DNA of 33,489 bases from Pirellulales bacterium (GTDB lineage: Bacteria > Planctomycetota > Planctomycetia > Pirellulales > Thermoguttaceae). The stretch is taken from positions 1-33,489 of the forward strand of contig JAFGIR010000250.1 in assembly GCA_016929515.1 (NCBI GenBank), written 5' to 3'. This document shows, one piece after another, positions 1-8,134 of the stretch. The notes under the pieces were generated by a model. It made no database searches. It had not been told where the DNA came from and was given only the letters and a program-made list of their open reading frames with translations. The stretch's first letter is position 1, and each line of letters opens with the position of its first letter. Made by a program: the position numbers and the translations under genes.

Positions 1-2151
1 CACGAAATAGGCCAACAGATAAGCCAGCAAGGCCACGGCCGCGCCGGTCAGAAGAAACGGTTTTCGACCGACCGACCGCTCGATCGGTTCGGCCAGCCGC
101 TGGCGCCACAAGATGCACACGGCCTTGGGGGCAAGCACGGCGCCAATCGACAGGGTGAGGACCGCGCGGGGAAGGAACCACAACAGCCAGACCAACACGC
201 TCAACCCCACCAGCCAGATCGTGATCGCGCCGAGCACGTCGCCGATCGCCCCGGAAGCGAACGTCGGCAGCAAGGGAAAGATGGGGGCGTCTTCGCTTGG
301 GTTGTTAGGTGCGACTGCCAGCACGTAGACGAACGCTACCGTGAGTATCACCCTGAGCACCGGCATGGCTCGCCAGTACCAGCGAGCCAGATCACCCGAC
401 AGCCCGGCGCTGGCTGCCGCCTGGGGTGTCGGGGCAATGGCCGTCACGCGCCAAGCCGCACCAAGCACCGGCCAGACGAACGGCAACAGAGCGAACCACA
501 GCCCAAACAACGCGACCGTGAGACCCACGAACAGGACCGTCTCATACATGTTCGTGATCGGCACCATGCCCGTAATCGATGCCCTGAGACACAATCCGGC
601 GATCGTGAACACCTGACCAACGGTGAGAACCGCCGCGCCGACAAAAAACATCGGCTTGCCGAGCCGGCCAAAACCCAGGGCGAGACACGCCACGGAGCCG
701 AGCGTGAGAACCCAAGACCACAGAAACGGATCGAGCCGATTGTAGAAGACTTCTTTGTCGAGGGAGCCGGCCGGCGGATAGGCCGTGGCGACCAGCACGC
801 TCACCGCCTGATCGTCGGTAAGCAATTCGCGACGACCCGGTTCGACCGCTTCACCCAGAGCACGCAGCGCGGCCGAAAACTGCCGCAAGGCCTTGGCAAA
901 CCGCTCAGCCCGGTCGGGTGCCTGACGGTCGAGATAAACCGACTTCGCCTCGTCGAACGACTGGCGGACTTCAGTAACCAGGTCGTCCGGATAACCGTCC
1001 AAAACGGACTCCGATCCAACCAACAACGTCTGCAACGCGATCCAAGGCTGGGCCGCCCGGTTCGTCGTGCCGTCATCCTGCAAAGCAAACGGGCTCAGCG
1101 ACGGAACGACTCGCAAACCGTTTCCATTATCGTAGATTGCCTCGCAAAGCGCATGGGCCCGGCGAGCCAATTCGTTCGTGCGACTGACCAGAATGCTCAT
1201 CAATCGGCGGCGGCGCTCGGCCAACTTCGCGTCGTCCGACGAAAACTGCCGGTCGCGATGCTGGGCCACCAGCGCCGACAACGCCTGCGTCGAACGACAC
1301 AGCCGCGAAGCATCCTCTTCCGCCGCCGAAAGCGAGAACGACTCCTCGTCGACCAACTTCAATAGTCCTTTCAGCGCCTTGTTGATCTCGTCGGCCAACT
1401 TCTGCTGGCTTGGCTCGTCGTCGAGCGATTGCCACAGGGCCAGCCGTTGAGCCACCTCCCGCCGCCACGTGCGGAAAACGCCCATGAGCTGATTGCCAAA
1501 AGCAACGCGGCGCATCCGCGGTTGCGCCGGATCGAACGTGAGCACTCGATAGGCATGATAGGCCTCGTTGAGCTGCTCCAACCGACGATCCGTTTCGGAC
1601 GGTTCGAAGGGCCGGCCGTCGGTCCGGGCCGATCGCTGGAGCAAGGCCAACTCGGCGAGTCGCTCGCCGGCGCGCGACGCCTGCTCGAATTGTCGCGGCG
1701 AAACGTACTGCAGCCGTGCTCCACCGCGATCTCTCAGCGGAAGCTGAAGCAGGTCCTGGCGCAGTGTCTCGTGCCGGGCAGCGAGCAACGGAACGTTTTC
1801 CCAACGCTCTGGCTCGACGAGCCAACTGAAGACGAGTTCGGCGGCGGTGAACCGGCGCGATCGCCCGTCGGGAAAAACGACGTTCCCCTGCCCTGCCCCG
1901 CCCTCGCCCGATGGATCGACCGAATCGGCGTCGGCCGGAGCGAGCCGGGGACGGGCCCGGCCGCAAATCTCCTCGACTAGCGAACGAGCCAACGTGTCCA
2001 ACGGCATCACGCGGCCCGACGCGTGGACCGGTAGGCTGCGCCAAGCGCTCCAGTCAAGCTCCGCCGGAGGGGACGGGTCGGCCGCGACCGCCGCCGGCGC
2101 GACGACGGCCGCGACCGCCAGGAACGTCATCGATCGCACGAACAACAACAT
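1..2151 (-). CDS. ResC/CcsA-like cytochrome c biogenesis protein, 3' end missing
   Basis: The frame runs open from an ATG at 2151 to the window edge, giving 717 residues with the C-terminus missing. Residues 1 to about 22 form a signal peptide. A soluble domain of about 450 residues follows, rich in Glu, Arg and Leu and probably extracytoplasmic. From about residue 475 the protein is polytopic, with at least six membrane spans in view. The span starting at residue 533 reads TNMYETVLFVG, close to the (S/T)NxYE(S/T)xxF signature of CcsA/ResC haem-handling proteins. The tryptophan-rich WWD motif expected in this family would lie beyond the window. The known role is to hand haem to apocytochrome c together with ResB, and the upstream neighbour is ResB-like. 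The long N-terminal soluble domain is unusual compared with the roughly 300-400-residue classical CcsA. Its function is not evident. A CcmF/NrfE-type relative is the main alternative. Confidence 0.8.
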   Translation of the reverse strand, partial: MLLFVRSMTFLAVAAVVAPAAVAADPSPPAELDWSAWRSLPVHASGRVMPLDTLARSLVEEICGRARPRLAPADADSVDPSGEGGAGQGNVVFPDGRSRRFTAAELVFSWLVEPERWENVPLLAARHETLRQDLLQLPLRDRGGARLQYVSPRQFEQASRAGERLAELALLQRSARTDGRPFEPSETDRRLEQLNEAYHAYRVLTFDPAQPRMRRVAFGNQLMGVFRTWRREVAQRLALWQSLDDEPSQQKLADEINKALKGLLKLVDEESFSLSAAEEDASRLCRSTQALSALVAQHRDRQFSSDDAKLAERRRRLMSILVSRTNELARRAHALCEAIYDNGNGLRVVPSLSPFALQDDGTTNRAAQPWIALQTLLVGSESVLDGYPDDLVTEVRQSFDEAKSVYLDRQAPDRAERFAKALRQFSAALRALGEAVEPGRRELLTDDQAVSVLVATAYPPAGSLDKEVFYNRLDPFLWSWVLTLGSVACLALGFGRLGKPMFFVGAAVLTVGQVFTIAGLCLRASITGMVPITNMYETVLFVGLTVALFGLWFALLPFVWPVLGAAWRVTAIAPTPQAAASAGLSGDLARWYWRAMPVLRVILTVAFVYVLAVAPNNPSEDAPIFPLLPTFASGAIGDVLGAITIWLVGLSVLVWLLWFLPRAVLTLSIGAVLAPKAVCILWRQRLAEPIERSVGRKPFLLTGAAVALLAYLLAYFV

Positions 2152-2229
2152 TGGATTTCCTTGATTGGTTCCATCGCCGGCGCAAACACTACGCCGGGCG
2201 TTGCACATCTTGTCGGGACGGCTCGACGG

Positions 2230-4275
2230 CTAAGAGGGCTCCACGATTTCAGCGTCCAGGGGTTTTGTTTCCGGCTTCCGCCGTGGCTCGAAGAAGTACG
2301 CCTTCATGCAGTACATCACCACGATGCCGGCGATGATCATCAGACAACCGGCGTATTTCAATTGACGGCCCGGATCGTAGGCCACCGTCAGTTCCGAACG
2401 ATAGAGTTTCTCGCGCCGGCTGTCGCTGGGGACCCTTGCATCGAACACGGGGTCGCCGGGCTTGTAGGGTCCACCGAAACTCGTTTGGAACAGCCGATAG
2501 ACACGTCCCGAGGTCGGATCCACGAAGCGAGCCGGCCGGTTGAGCGAAATAACCACGCCCTTTTCCAGCACGCGGGGTTTCTTGTCCCTGCTGAGAAAGT
2601 CAACGCGGCTGGAATATTCCGCGGCTCGCGAAGTGCCCGGATCGAGCTTCCGCTCGAACTCGCCGAGATGCACTTGAAAGCCCAGGTCCACCAACCGCCG
2701 TCCCATGCGGAGCGTGGCGGCCCGACGACCACTTTCGACCTTTGCCGAGGATTCGTCCGCATCGCGTGTCGACGGAGCCAGGTCGTCGGCCAGCCAGCAT
2801 TCGCGCTGGCTGCCGTCCAACGTCAGACGAACCTTGACCCGTTGCTGTTTCCAGGGCTTGTCCTTGTCGAACGGGAGTGGAATCACCTGATGGCCCGGCT
2901 TGACCGCCGGCAAAAATTCCTCGACAGCCAGGGTGACGGGCTCCTCCGTGTCGTCAAAAACAACCACGGTCGATCCGTCGTCAGGCAGTCGGTCGACGGC
3001 TCCCGCGCGACCGTCGCACCACGTTCGATAGTAGAGCCGCGGGTCGTGACCCTGGAGGATGTCCACGCGCGCTTCGGTCGCTGCCTGGGCCATCGCCTGC
3101 GGGACGATTTCGGAAACGTCGGCAATGTCTTCCTCGCTTTTTGGCGCCGTGTCCTTGGTTGCTTCGGCCGATTTCTTCGATGGGGCGAACCAATAGCTGC
3201 CGAACACACCGTTGCCGTAGTCTTGCTGATCTAGGTCGACCTGAAATCCATTCAACAGCAGCACGCCGCTCGACTCGTCGGCGTCTTTGGCGTAAACCTT
3301 CAGAAGCACTCGAAGCGCCGCGGGATCGAATCGAGCCAACTCGACGCGCAACCCCGATGGGCCCACGGGCACGAGCCCCTTGTCTCGGAGATCCTCGACC
3401 AGGAAGGAATACTTCTCGCCACCGACATGCAAGACGATCTGGCCCAACCGTCCCAAGGAGCCCTCGGGCCGGCTGTCGAGAAAGGCGGCCGTTTCGGCTT
3501 GGCTCTTGGCCAGGCGAAACACGGTCCTCGCGGCGAACTGCGATTGCGATCCCAACATCAGCGGCCGGTGCGGCATCTGCGAAAGGCGAAGTTCGCGAAC
3601 CCCCAACATCATGTCCTTCGCAAAGCGCAATCGAAGCCGGGGCACGGACACCCGACGCGAATCGCTGTCGTAGTCGAGCACTTCGACCCGGACCCCGTCG
3701 TTGTCATAAACGATTCCTTGATTGCGACGCACCCAATGCCAAGGAAACCAGGACAGCGAGTGGTAATCGCTCCAGTTGAACGGTCCCGGTCGAAACGGAA
3801 TCACGACGGTCTCGGTCGAAACGTCTCCGCCTGGGCGATGCTTCGTCACGGTCAACTCGAACTGCTGCTCTTCGCCCAACGCCTGCGACGAGCGGTTTTC
3901 TTCGTAGAGAATCAGTCGGGCATTCAGGGCCTTCTCGCGACTAATCCAGCAGCCGACCAACAAAATGAGAATCCCGGCGTGCACGATCAGAAAGCCGATC
4001 TGATGGCGCCGCCAGGGAAAGCGAATCAAGGCGGCAGCCAAAACGTTCACGCCCAAGAAGGCAAGCAACACGGCAAACCAAATCGACTGATAGACGCCAA
4101 ACTGAACGGCCGCCAGGCCGTAGCGGCTTTCGACCCAAGTGGCCCAGGCCAACACCACCGCCAAGAGCGAAATGACGATCGTCGCCACGGCAGAAGACGC
4201 CAGAAATTCAAAGAGTCCCAACAGCACGCGCAGCGGCAACGGTTGACCGGAGGAAACAAATCGGTGTCGAGCCAT
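2230..4275 (-). CDS. resB: ResB-like cytochrome c biogenesis protein
   Basis: This 681-residue protein has three membrane spans near the N-terminus (about 25-48, 62-84 and 92-110), a soluble domain of about 500 residues, and a last span at about 641-661. That is the ResB/Ccs1 layout. The third span begins RRHQIGFLIVHAGILILL, with His91 and His99, which resembles the His-containing span of ResB. In the family, ResB and ResC/CcsA together export haem and ligate it to CxxCH motifs outside the cytoplasm. The downstream gene, 78 bases away, is the ResC-like partner, which supports an operon. A GAGG ribosome-binding site lies five bases before the ATG. The soluble domain is larger than in classical ResB and has acidic inserts. 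The symbol is given by family and gene order; planctomycete copies are divergent. Confidence 0.8.
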   Translation of the reverse strand: MARHRFVSSGQPLPLRVLLGLFEFLASSAVATIVISLLAVVLAWATWVESRYGLAAVQFGVYQSIWFAVLLAFLGVNVLAAALIRFPWRRHQIGFLIVHAGILILLVGCWISREKALNARLILYEENRSSQALGEEQQFELTVTKHRPGGDVSTETVVIPFRPGPFNWSDYHSLSWFPWHWVRRNQGIVYDNDGVRVEVLDYDSDSRRVSVPRLRLRFAKDMMLGVRELRLSQMPHRPLMLGSQSQFAARTVFRLAKSQAETAAFLDSRPEGSLGRLGQIVLHVGGEKYSFLVEDLRDKGLVPVGPSGLRVELARFDPAALRVLLKVYAKDADESSGVLLLNGFQVDLDQQDYGNGVFGSYWFAPSKKSAEATKDTAPKSEEDIADVSEIVPQAMAQAATEARVDILQGHDPRLYYRTWCDGRAGAVDRLPDDGSTVVVFDDTEEPVTLAVEEFLPAVKPGHQVIPLPFDKDKPWKQQRVKVRLTLDGSQRECWLADDLAPSTRDADESSAKVESGRRAATLRMGRRLVDLGFQVHLGEFERKLDPGTSRAAEYSSRVDFLSRDKKPRVLEKGVVISLNRPARFVDPTSGRVYRLFQTSFGGPYKPGDPVFDARVPSDSRREKLYRSELTVAYDPGRQLKYAGCLMIIAGIVVMYCMKAYFFEPRRKPETKPLDAEIVEPS

Positions 4276-4509
4276 GAGCGCCTCGCGAGGAATTCAGACA
4301 GGCCCCTCATTCCAGACGATGGGCCAAATCGGCGTCGAGTTGAATTATAGAGTCAACTCCGCGCGAGAGGAAGTCTTGCCGGCGGACGGAGTCTCCGGAA
4401 CCAAGACGCGCGGCACCCCGCGTGGCCGAGCCGGTTCTCCAATCATGCGCGGCCGGCAGTGGGCCCCCGGCGCGATGACTCACCCCTTCGATCACCGGCA
4501 AAAGCGACG

Positions 4510-5334
4510 TCAATAGTAGACCGTCGGCGTGGTTTCGGACCAGCCCACCATGGGAATGTCCGGGGCCATGAGGAAGATCTCGACACGGCGGTTCTTATAG
4601 CGGTCTCTCGCCGACGAATTCGAAACCACGGGCTGATGGGCCCCGAAACCGGCCACGCCGATCCGGTCGGCCTTGAGTCCCAGACCACACAACCGGTTCG
4701 CCACCGTCACCGCCCGAGCCGTGCTCAAATCAAAGTTGCTCATGTAGACTTCCCGGCCCGGCAGCTTGGCAATGCGGCGATCGTCCGTGTGGCCCACCAC
4801 CATGACTCGCATGTCGCGTGCCTCGGGCTGCTTGAGCAACGACGACATCTCGCGAAGCAACTTCTCCGCGCCGGGCTTGAGTTCCTCCTTGCCGCTGTCG
4901 AACAGAATGTCGCTGTCCAGCTTGGCGATGCCCGTGCGGCGATCGAATTTCAATTCGGGATGTCGCTTGGAAAACTCCGCCAAGCGGCCGTGCAACTCGG
5001 GCGAGATCCACGAACCTCCGTTGACGGCGTCGACGCATTGCCGATGCAAGGCGTCGCGTTCGGCTCGAAAGCTGGCAAGCTGTTCGTCATCCAGACCCAG
5101 CCGTTTCTCCAAAATCGCCAACTCCTCTTCACTTTGCCGAAGCTGGTCTTCCGTGTTGCGACAGTGGGTTCTGAGGTTTTCGATTTCGGCCAGTTGCACG
5201 CGATTCTGCTCGGCCAGATTCTGGTTTTGAACGCGGAGTTCGGCCACCTGGCTTCGAGGCACGACGCAACCGCCCAAGAGAACGCACAACGCGGCGGCAG
5301 TAATTCCCGGGAATCGCCGAGAGAATGCCAACAT
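4510..5334 (-). CDS. OmpA-family peptidoglycan-associated lipoprotein
   Basis: A 274-residue lipoprotein. The start at 5334 is chosen over an upstream in-frame start at 5454 because it has an AAAGGAG ribosome-binding site six bases away and begins directly with a signal peptide ending in lipobox LLGGC (Cys23). Residues about 30-100 are heptad-rich and Glu/Gln-rich, a likely coiled coil. The C-terminal half is an OmpA-like domain: KLDSDILFDSG marks its first strand and helix, then VVGHTDD, followed by LSTARAVTVANRL and GFGAHQPV, with NRRVEIFL at the end. In the family this domain binds the diaminopimelate of peptidoglycan, so the protein probably links the outer membrane to the wall. It is the last gene of a three-gene minus-strand unit, 89 bases after the HTH protein. 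The domain order (lipoprotein, coiled coil, OmpA) resembles MotB/TolR-associated and Pal-like proteins. Confidence 0.88.
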   Translation of the reverse strand: MLAFSRRFPGITAAALCVLLGGCVVPRSQVAELRVQNQNLAEQNRVQLAEIENLRTHCRNTEDQLRQSEEELAILEKRLGLDDEQLASFRAERDALHRQCVDAVNGGSWISPELHGRLAEFSKRHPELKFDRRTGIAKLDSDILFDSGKEELKPGAEKLLREMSSLLKQPEARDMRVMVVGHTDDRRIAKLPGREVYMSNFDLSTARAVTVANRLCGLGLKADRIGVAGFGAHQPVVSNSSARDRYKNRRVEIFLMAPDIPMVGWSETTPTVYY

Positions 5335-5423
5335 GATTCGACTCCTTTCGAACCGCAGGCTCTGAAGGAACGCCAAGACGCCAGGGTCTTTCCAAGACCG
5401 GAGCTCGCCTTCCGTCCGTTGAT

Positions 5424-6563
5424 TTATCTTCCTAGGATAAGATCCATCAGCCAACTATTGACCGGGGTCGGCTGATTCCAACTCCACATATTGCGCATCA
5501 GGTCGTACATCATCATCCCGACGATGAAAAGAACAACCGTGCAAAAAACAAGACCTGCAATGTTCAAAGCCGAGTACGGGGCTTCCGACAAGCCGGAGGC
5601 CGAGACGCCGGCCGCCTCGGGTTGTGCCACGCTGTAATCGGGCATGATGCCGGCTGGCGCCGCCGCGGCCTTCGACGCCGCGACTTCAAGCGGCATGGGC
5701 TCGGCGAACGACATGGCTTGGGCCACTGGCTCGCCCACGTCACCATCCAACATCGGGGTGACCTCCGCCAACTCGCCCGAGTCACCTTCCTCATCCAGCG
5801 CGATGACCTGGGAACTGCTCTCTTCCTCTCCGTCCGTCAATTCGTCCATCGGAGTCAACAAGAAATCGCTGTCCCCCGCCAACTCCGTGGGGGCTTCCGT
5901 GTCGGCGCGTTTGTCAAGGGCCAACACCTCGTCTTCACCCAACGTGAGCGATTCCTGACTGCCACTGATCAAATCGAGCGGCTCTTCGAGCGACAGGCCG
6001 CTGTCGGTCGGGTCGAGCAGCGAGATGCCGCTGTCGCCGCCGATCGTCAAATCGCTGCCACTGCCCGTGCCACTCGCGCCGAGCACCAGATCGTCATCGT
6101 CCAGCCCACTCCCGGCCAAGTCGAGTTCTGAAACCCCGCTCAGATCGGAGACGCCACCCAAATCGGAAACCGCGCCCAAATCGGAGAGGCCACTCAAACT
6201 CGAAGCGTCGGACACGTCCAATCCACTGTCGGCTCCCTCCAAGTTGAGATCGTCGAAGCCGGACAGCGACGATCCGAGCGCGTCGGCCGGCGGCGGACCG
6301 ATCACCGTGCCCGAGGTGCTCGGGTCCGACTCGCCAAGTTCTACCTCGCTGAGTATCACGTCTTCGTCATCGGCATCGCTGTCGGGTGCGTCGCCGGCCG
6401 CTTTCTTCGCGGCAAGCTGATCGACTTCGTCGGCTTTGAACTTCCAGTCAGCCCCGTCGCGATAGCCGTGCAACTCCTGCTTCTCCCGCATCGCATTGAC
6501 TTCGGACGGCGCGACGCCCAGGATCTCAGCCACTTTCTCAACATTGTAGAACTTCGTCGCCAT
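5424..6563 (-). CDS. Membrane-anchored helix-turn-helix protein with acidic low-complexity middle
   Basis: A 379-residue protein. Residues 1-55 look like an excisionase/MerR-type helix-turn-helix: KVAEILGVAPSEVNAMR is the helix-turn-helix and WKFKADEVDQLAAKK the following wing and helix. Residues 60-300 are strongly acidic and repetitive, with recurring SDLG and SDLSG units around 120-150 and many Asp/Glu/Ser/Gly. A single hydrophobic span at about 332-355 (IAGLVFCTVVLFIVGMMM) and a short Trp-rich tail end the protein. It sits five bases downstream of the small anchored protein; its AGAGG ribosome-binding site overlaps that gene's stop region, so the two are co-transcribed. Related proteins with this layout are, from memory, common in planctomycetes, but no function is established to my knowledge. 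It may bind DNA at the membrane, or the HTH-like domain may bind something else. Confidence 0.75.
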   Translation of the reverse strand: MATKFYNVEKVAEILGVAPSEVNAMREKQELHGYRDGADWKFKADEVDQLAAKKAAGDAPDSDADDEDVILSEVELGESDPSTSGTVIGPPPADALGSSLSGFDDLNLEGADSGLDVSDASSLSGLSDLGAVSDLGGVSDLSGVSELDLAGSGLDDDDLVLGASGTGSGSDLTIGGDSGISLLDPTDSGLSLEEPLDLISGSQESLTLGEDEVLALDKRADTEAPTELAGDSDFLLTPMDELTDGEEESSSQVIALDEEGDSGELAEVTPMLDGDVGEPVAQAMSFAEPMPLEVAASKAAAAPAGIMPDYSVAQPEAAGVSASGLSEAPYSALNIAGLVFCTVVLFIVGMMMYDLMRNMWSWNQPTPVNSWLMDLILGR

Positions 6564-6568
6564 GTAGA

Positions 6569-6916
6569 TTACCTCTGTTCCGATAACGCCTGAATCTCTT
6601 GTGCCAAGGGCTTCTGGCCGTTGTAGTCCGACATTTGTAGGTCCCAGTGTATGTTGCGAACGCTCCGAAGAGCAATCGTTCCACTGGCAAGCTCGATGTG
6701 ATAGACGCTGATGACCTCGCGTTTCGGATCGATGACTATCAACTGCTGGTACCGCTGTTCCACGATTTCGGACAAGACGGTCAATCCTCCGTCCGAAGAA
6801 GTGGCTTGGGGAGACGACGGTTGCTGCCCGAAGGCGGTCCGGCCGTTAGGCAGCATCAACGAGACCACCGCGACCAACACAACCAACGCCACACACCCCA
6901 GCACAGCTACTCTCAT
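6569..6916 (-). CDS. Small membrane-anchored or secreted hypothetical protein
   Basis: A 115-residue protein with an N-terminal hydrophobic segment (residues 3-22, VAVLGCVALVVLVAVVSLML) that could be a signal anchor or an uncleaved signal peptide. A Ser/Gln-rich linker and a short domain follow, containing QQLIVIDPKREVISVYHI and ending in a helix. I do not recognise the family. It is the first gene of the minus-strand unit leading to the HTH protein and the OmpA-type lipoprotein. A GAGGTG ribosome-binding site lies five bases before the ATG, and a sigma70-like promoter is visible about 45 bases upstream. The clear promoter and ribosome-binding site, plus the tight spacing to the next gene, are the main support that it is real. 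Confidence 0.7.
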   Translation of the reverse strand: MRVAVLGCVALVVLVAVVSLMLPNGRTAFGQQPSSPQATSSDGGLTVLSEIVEQRYQQLIVIDPKREVISVYHIELASGTIALRSVRNIHWDLQMSDYNGQKPLAQEIQALSEQR

Positions 6917-6966
6917 GGTTCACCTCAAAGAGAAAATGAAAGCCGGGCTGGGACCCATAAAGTCCA

Positions 6967-6995
6967 TTCTAAACGCCCTAACTTCTTATTGCAAG
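6967..6995 (-). promoter_or_regulatory. Probable sigma70-type promoter for the 6916-4510 unit
   Basis: Read on the minus strand, TTGCAA (6995-6990) is followed by a 17-base spacer and TAGAAT (6972-6967). The -10 box matches the consensus at five of six positions and the -35 box at four of six. The expected transcript start is near 6960, about 45 bases before the first ATG at 6916. No other promoter of this quality is seen in the unit, so it probably drives all three genes. Confidence 0.5.
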
Positions 6996-7262
6996 GAAAA
7001 ACGGCCCTACTGAGGGGGTCCCGACTCGGGATCAACTCAGCAGGTAATGGCACGGGCCAACGTCTGAAATCACCCTCTTCAGAACCTGGCAGACAAGGCG
7101 ACAGTCAAGGTCTTTTGTGGAAAAGATTTACATCGGCGAATCGATGATAATGCCGGGTTTGGGGGTGGGAGTTTAACGCCGGCATGTGCTCCGTGCAAGA
7201 TCAGCTTCGCACCGGCCGACTTTCCTCGCACGTAGCTTCCCTCTAGAATTGGTCCGGTCCAA

Positions 7263-7297
7263 TGGACGACCCACCCTTGAACGGGTGCCTTCGTCCA
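7263..7297 (+). promoter_or_regulatory. Candidate leader stem-loop upstream of queC
   Basis: A two-tier hairpin: TGGACGA (7263-7269) pairs with TCGTCCA (7291-7297), and inside it CACCC (7272-7276) pairs with GGGTG (7283-7287) around a six-base loop. The two stems are separated by a small internal loop (2 bases against 3). It lies about 105 bases before the queC ATG. Queuosine genes are often controlled by preQ1 riboswitches, but the sequence does not match the preQ1-I, -II or -III patterns I know. It could also be an attenuator or protein-binding site. Confidence 0.35.
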
Positions 7298-7401
7298 CGT
7301 CTGGCTGACTCGGCTACCACGCGACAGAAGGCCATTCAAGTCCGATTTGGACGCAAAAAAGACCCGGCGCTTCGTGACACCCCCCTGAGGCAGTGAGGTC
7401 C

Positions 7402-8088
7402 ATGGCAACCATTGCTCCTCCGACAACGACGGGAGTCCTCTTCAGCGGAGGGCTGGATAGTGGAATTCTGATCGGTCAGTTTGTGCGCCAGAAGCGAAAC
7501 GTCGTGCCTTTTTTCATTCGATCGGGCCTTGTGTGGCAATGGGAGGAACTCGAAGCCGCCCGGCGATTCACTCAAGCGGTGGCATCCCCCTATCTGGCTG
7601 CTCCTGTCGTCTTGGAACTGCCTCTGGACGATGTTTACGGGGAACACTGGAGCGTGACGGGCACCACGATCCCCGACGGTTCCAGCCCCGACGAGGCGGT
7701 CTATCTTCCAGGACGCAACGCCATGTTGGTGATCAAGGCCGCCACTTGGTGCCAGTTGCATGGAATCGGTGAACTCGCTCTGGGTGTGCTGGGCACCAGC
7801 CCCTTCGACGATGCGCGAACCCCCTTCTTCGAGAATCTCGAAGCCGCGATGAACTGTCCGCCGGCCAAGCCGATTCGACTGACTCGACCTTTTTCCAAGA
7901 TGGACAAGCGCCAGGTCATGCTGCTGGGCCGTGGTTTGCCGCTGGAACATACGTTTTCATGCCTGTCGCCGGTGGGGCGATTGCATTGTGGAGTCTGCAA
8001 CAAGTGTGCGGAACGTCGGAAAGCGTTTCGCCTGGCCGACCTTGAAGATCCAACAAACTACGCCGCGGCCTTGGCACCCAGCGGCTGA
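7402..8088 (+). CDS. queC: 7-cyano-7-deazaguanine (preQ0) synthase QueC
   Basis: A 228-residue PP-loop ATPase. SGGLDS (residues 15-20) is the ATP pyrophosphatase loop. Near the C-terminus Cys187, Cys196, Cys199 and Cys202 (CxxxxxxxxCGxCxxC) form the QueC zinc site. QueC converts 7-carboxy-7-deazaguanine to preQ0 with ammonia and ATP, in the cytoplasm. The middle is divergent: the usual YPDCR stretch is here FDDAR followed by PFFENLEAA, keeping the Asp-x-Arg and downstream Phe but not the Cys. I chose ATG 7402; an in-frame GTG at 7393 would add three residues. The gene is 46 bases before queD, which supports the assignment. QueC-like proteins also occur in defence systems such as Qat and some CBASS, but the queD neighbour argues for the modification pathway. 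Confidence 0.85.
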   Translation: MATIAPPTTTGVLFSGGLDSGILIGQFVRQKRNVVPFFIRSGLVWQWEELEAARRFTQAVASPYLAAPVVLELPLDDVYGEHWSVTGTTIPDGSSPDEAVYLPGRNAMLVIKAATWCQLHGIGELALGVLGTSPFDDARTPFFENLEAAMNCPPAKPIRLTRPFSKMDKRQVMLLGRGLPLEHTFSCLSPVGRLHCGVCNKCAERRKAFRLADLEDPTNYAAALAPSG

Positions 8089-8134
8089 CGGCCGTTGGCC
8101 TTTCGGGTGTCCGTCAAGGAGTTGAATTACCAAA

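Larger units (their letters stand above)
6917..7401. other. Intergenic region between the divergent 6916 and queC units
   Basis: This 485-base stretch holds the minus-strand promoter at 6967-6995, an odd palindrome TCCCGA-C-TCGGGA at 7020-7032, a small repeat ATTGG/CCAAT at 7248-7263, and the queC leader stem-loop at 7263-7297. A GTCC-gattt-GGAC mini-hairpin followed by an A-run lies just before queC. An open frame on the minus strand (7426-7079) crosses the region but has no ribosome-binding site and no recognisable domain. I see no other gene. Confidence 0.5.

Noticed and set aside
1127-2044. 305-residue minus-strand frame and its plus-strand companions in 1100-2340
   Set aside because: Shadows of the CcsA-like gene, whose frame is open for 717 codons and has coherent membrane spans and the TNMYE motif.
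2161-3234. 357-residue plus-strand frame
   Set aside because: Antisense to the ResB-like gene; no ribosome-binding site and no domain.
7079-7426. 115-residue minus-strand frame upstream of queC
   Set aside because: Overlaps the queC start, has no ribosome-binding site and no recognisable domain, and covers the leader stem-loop.
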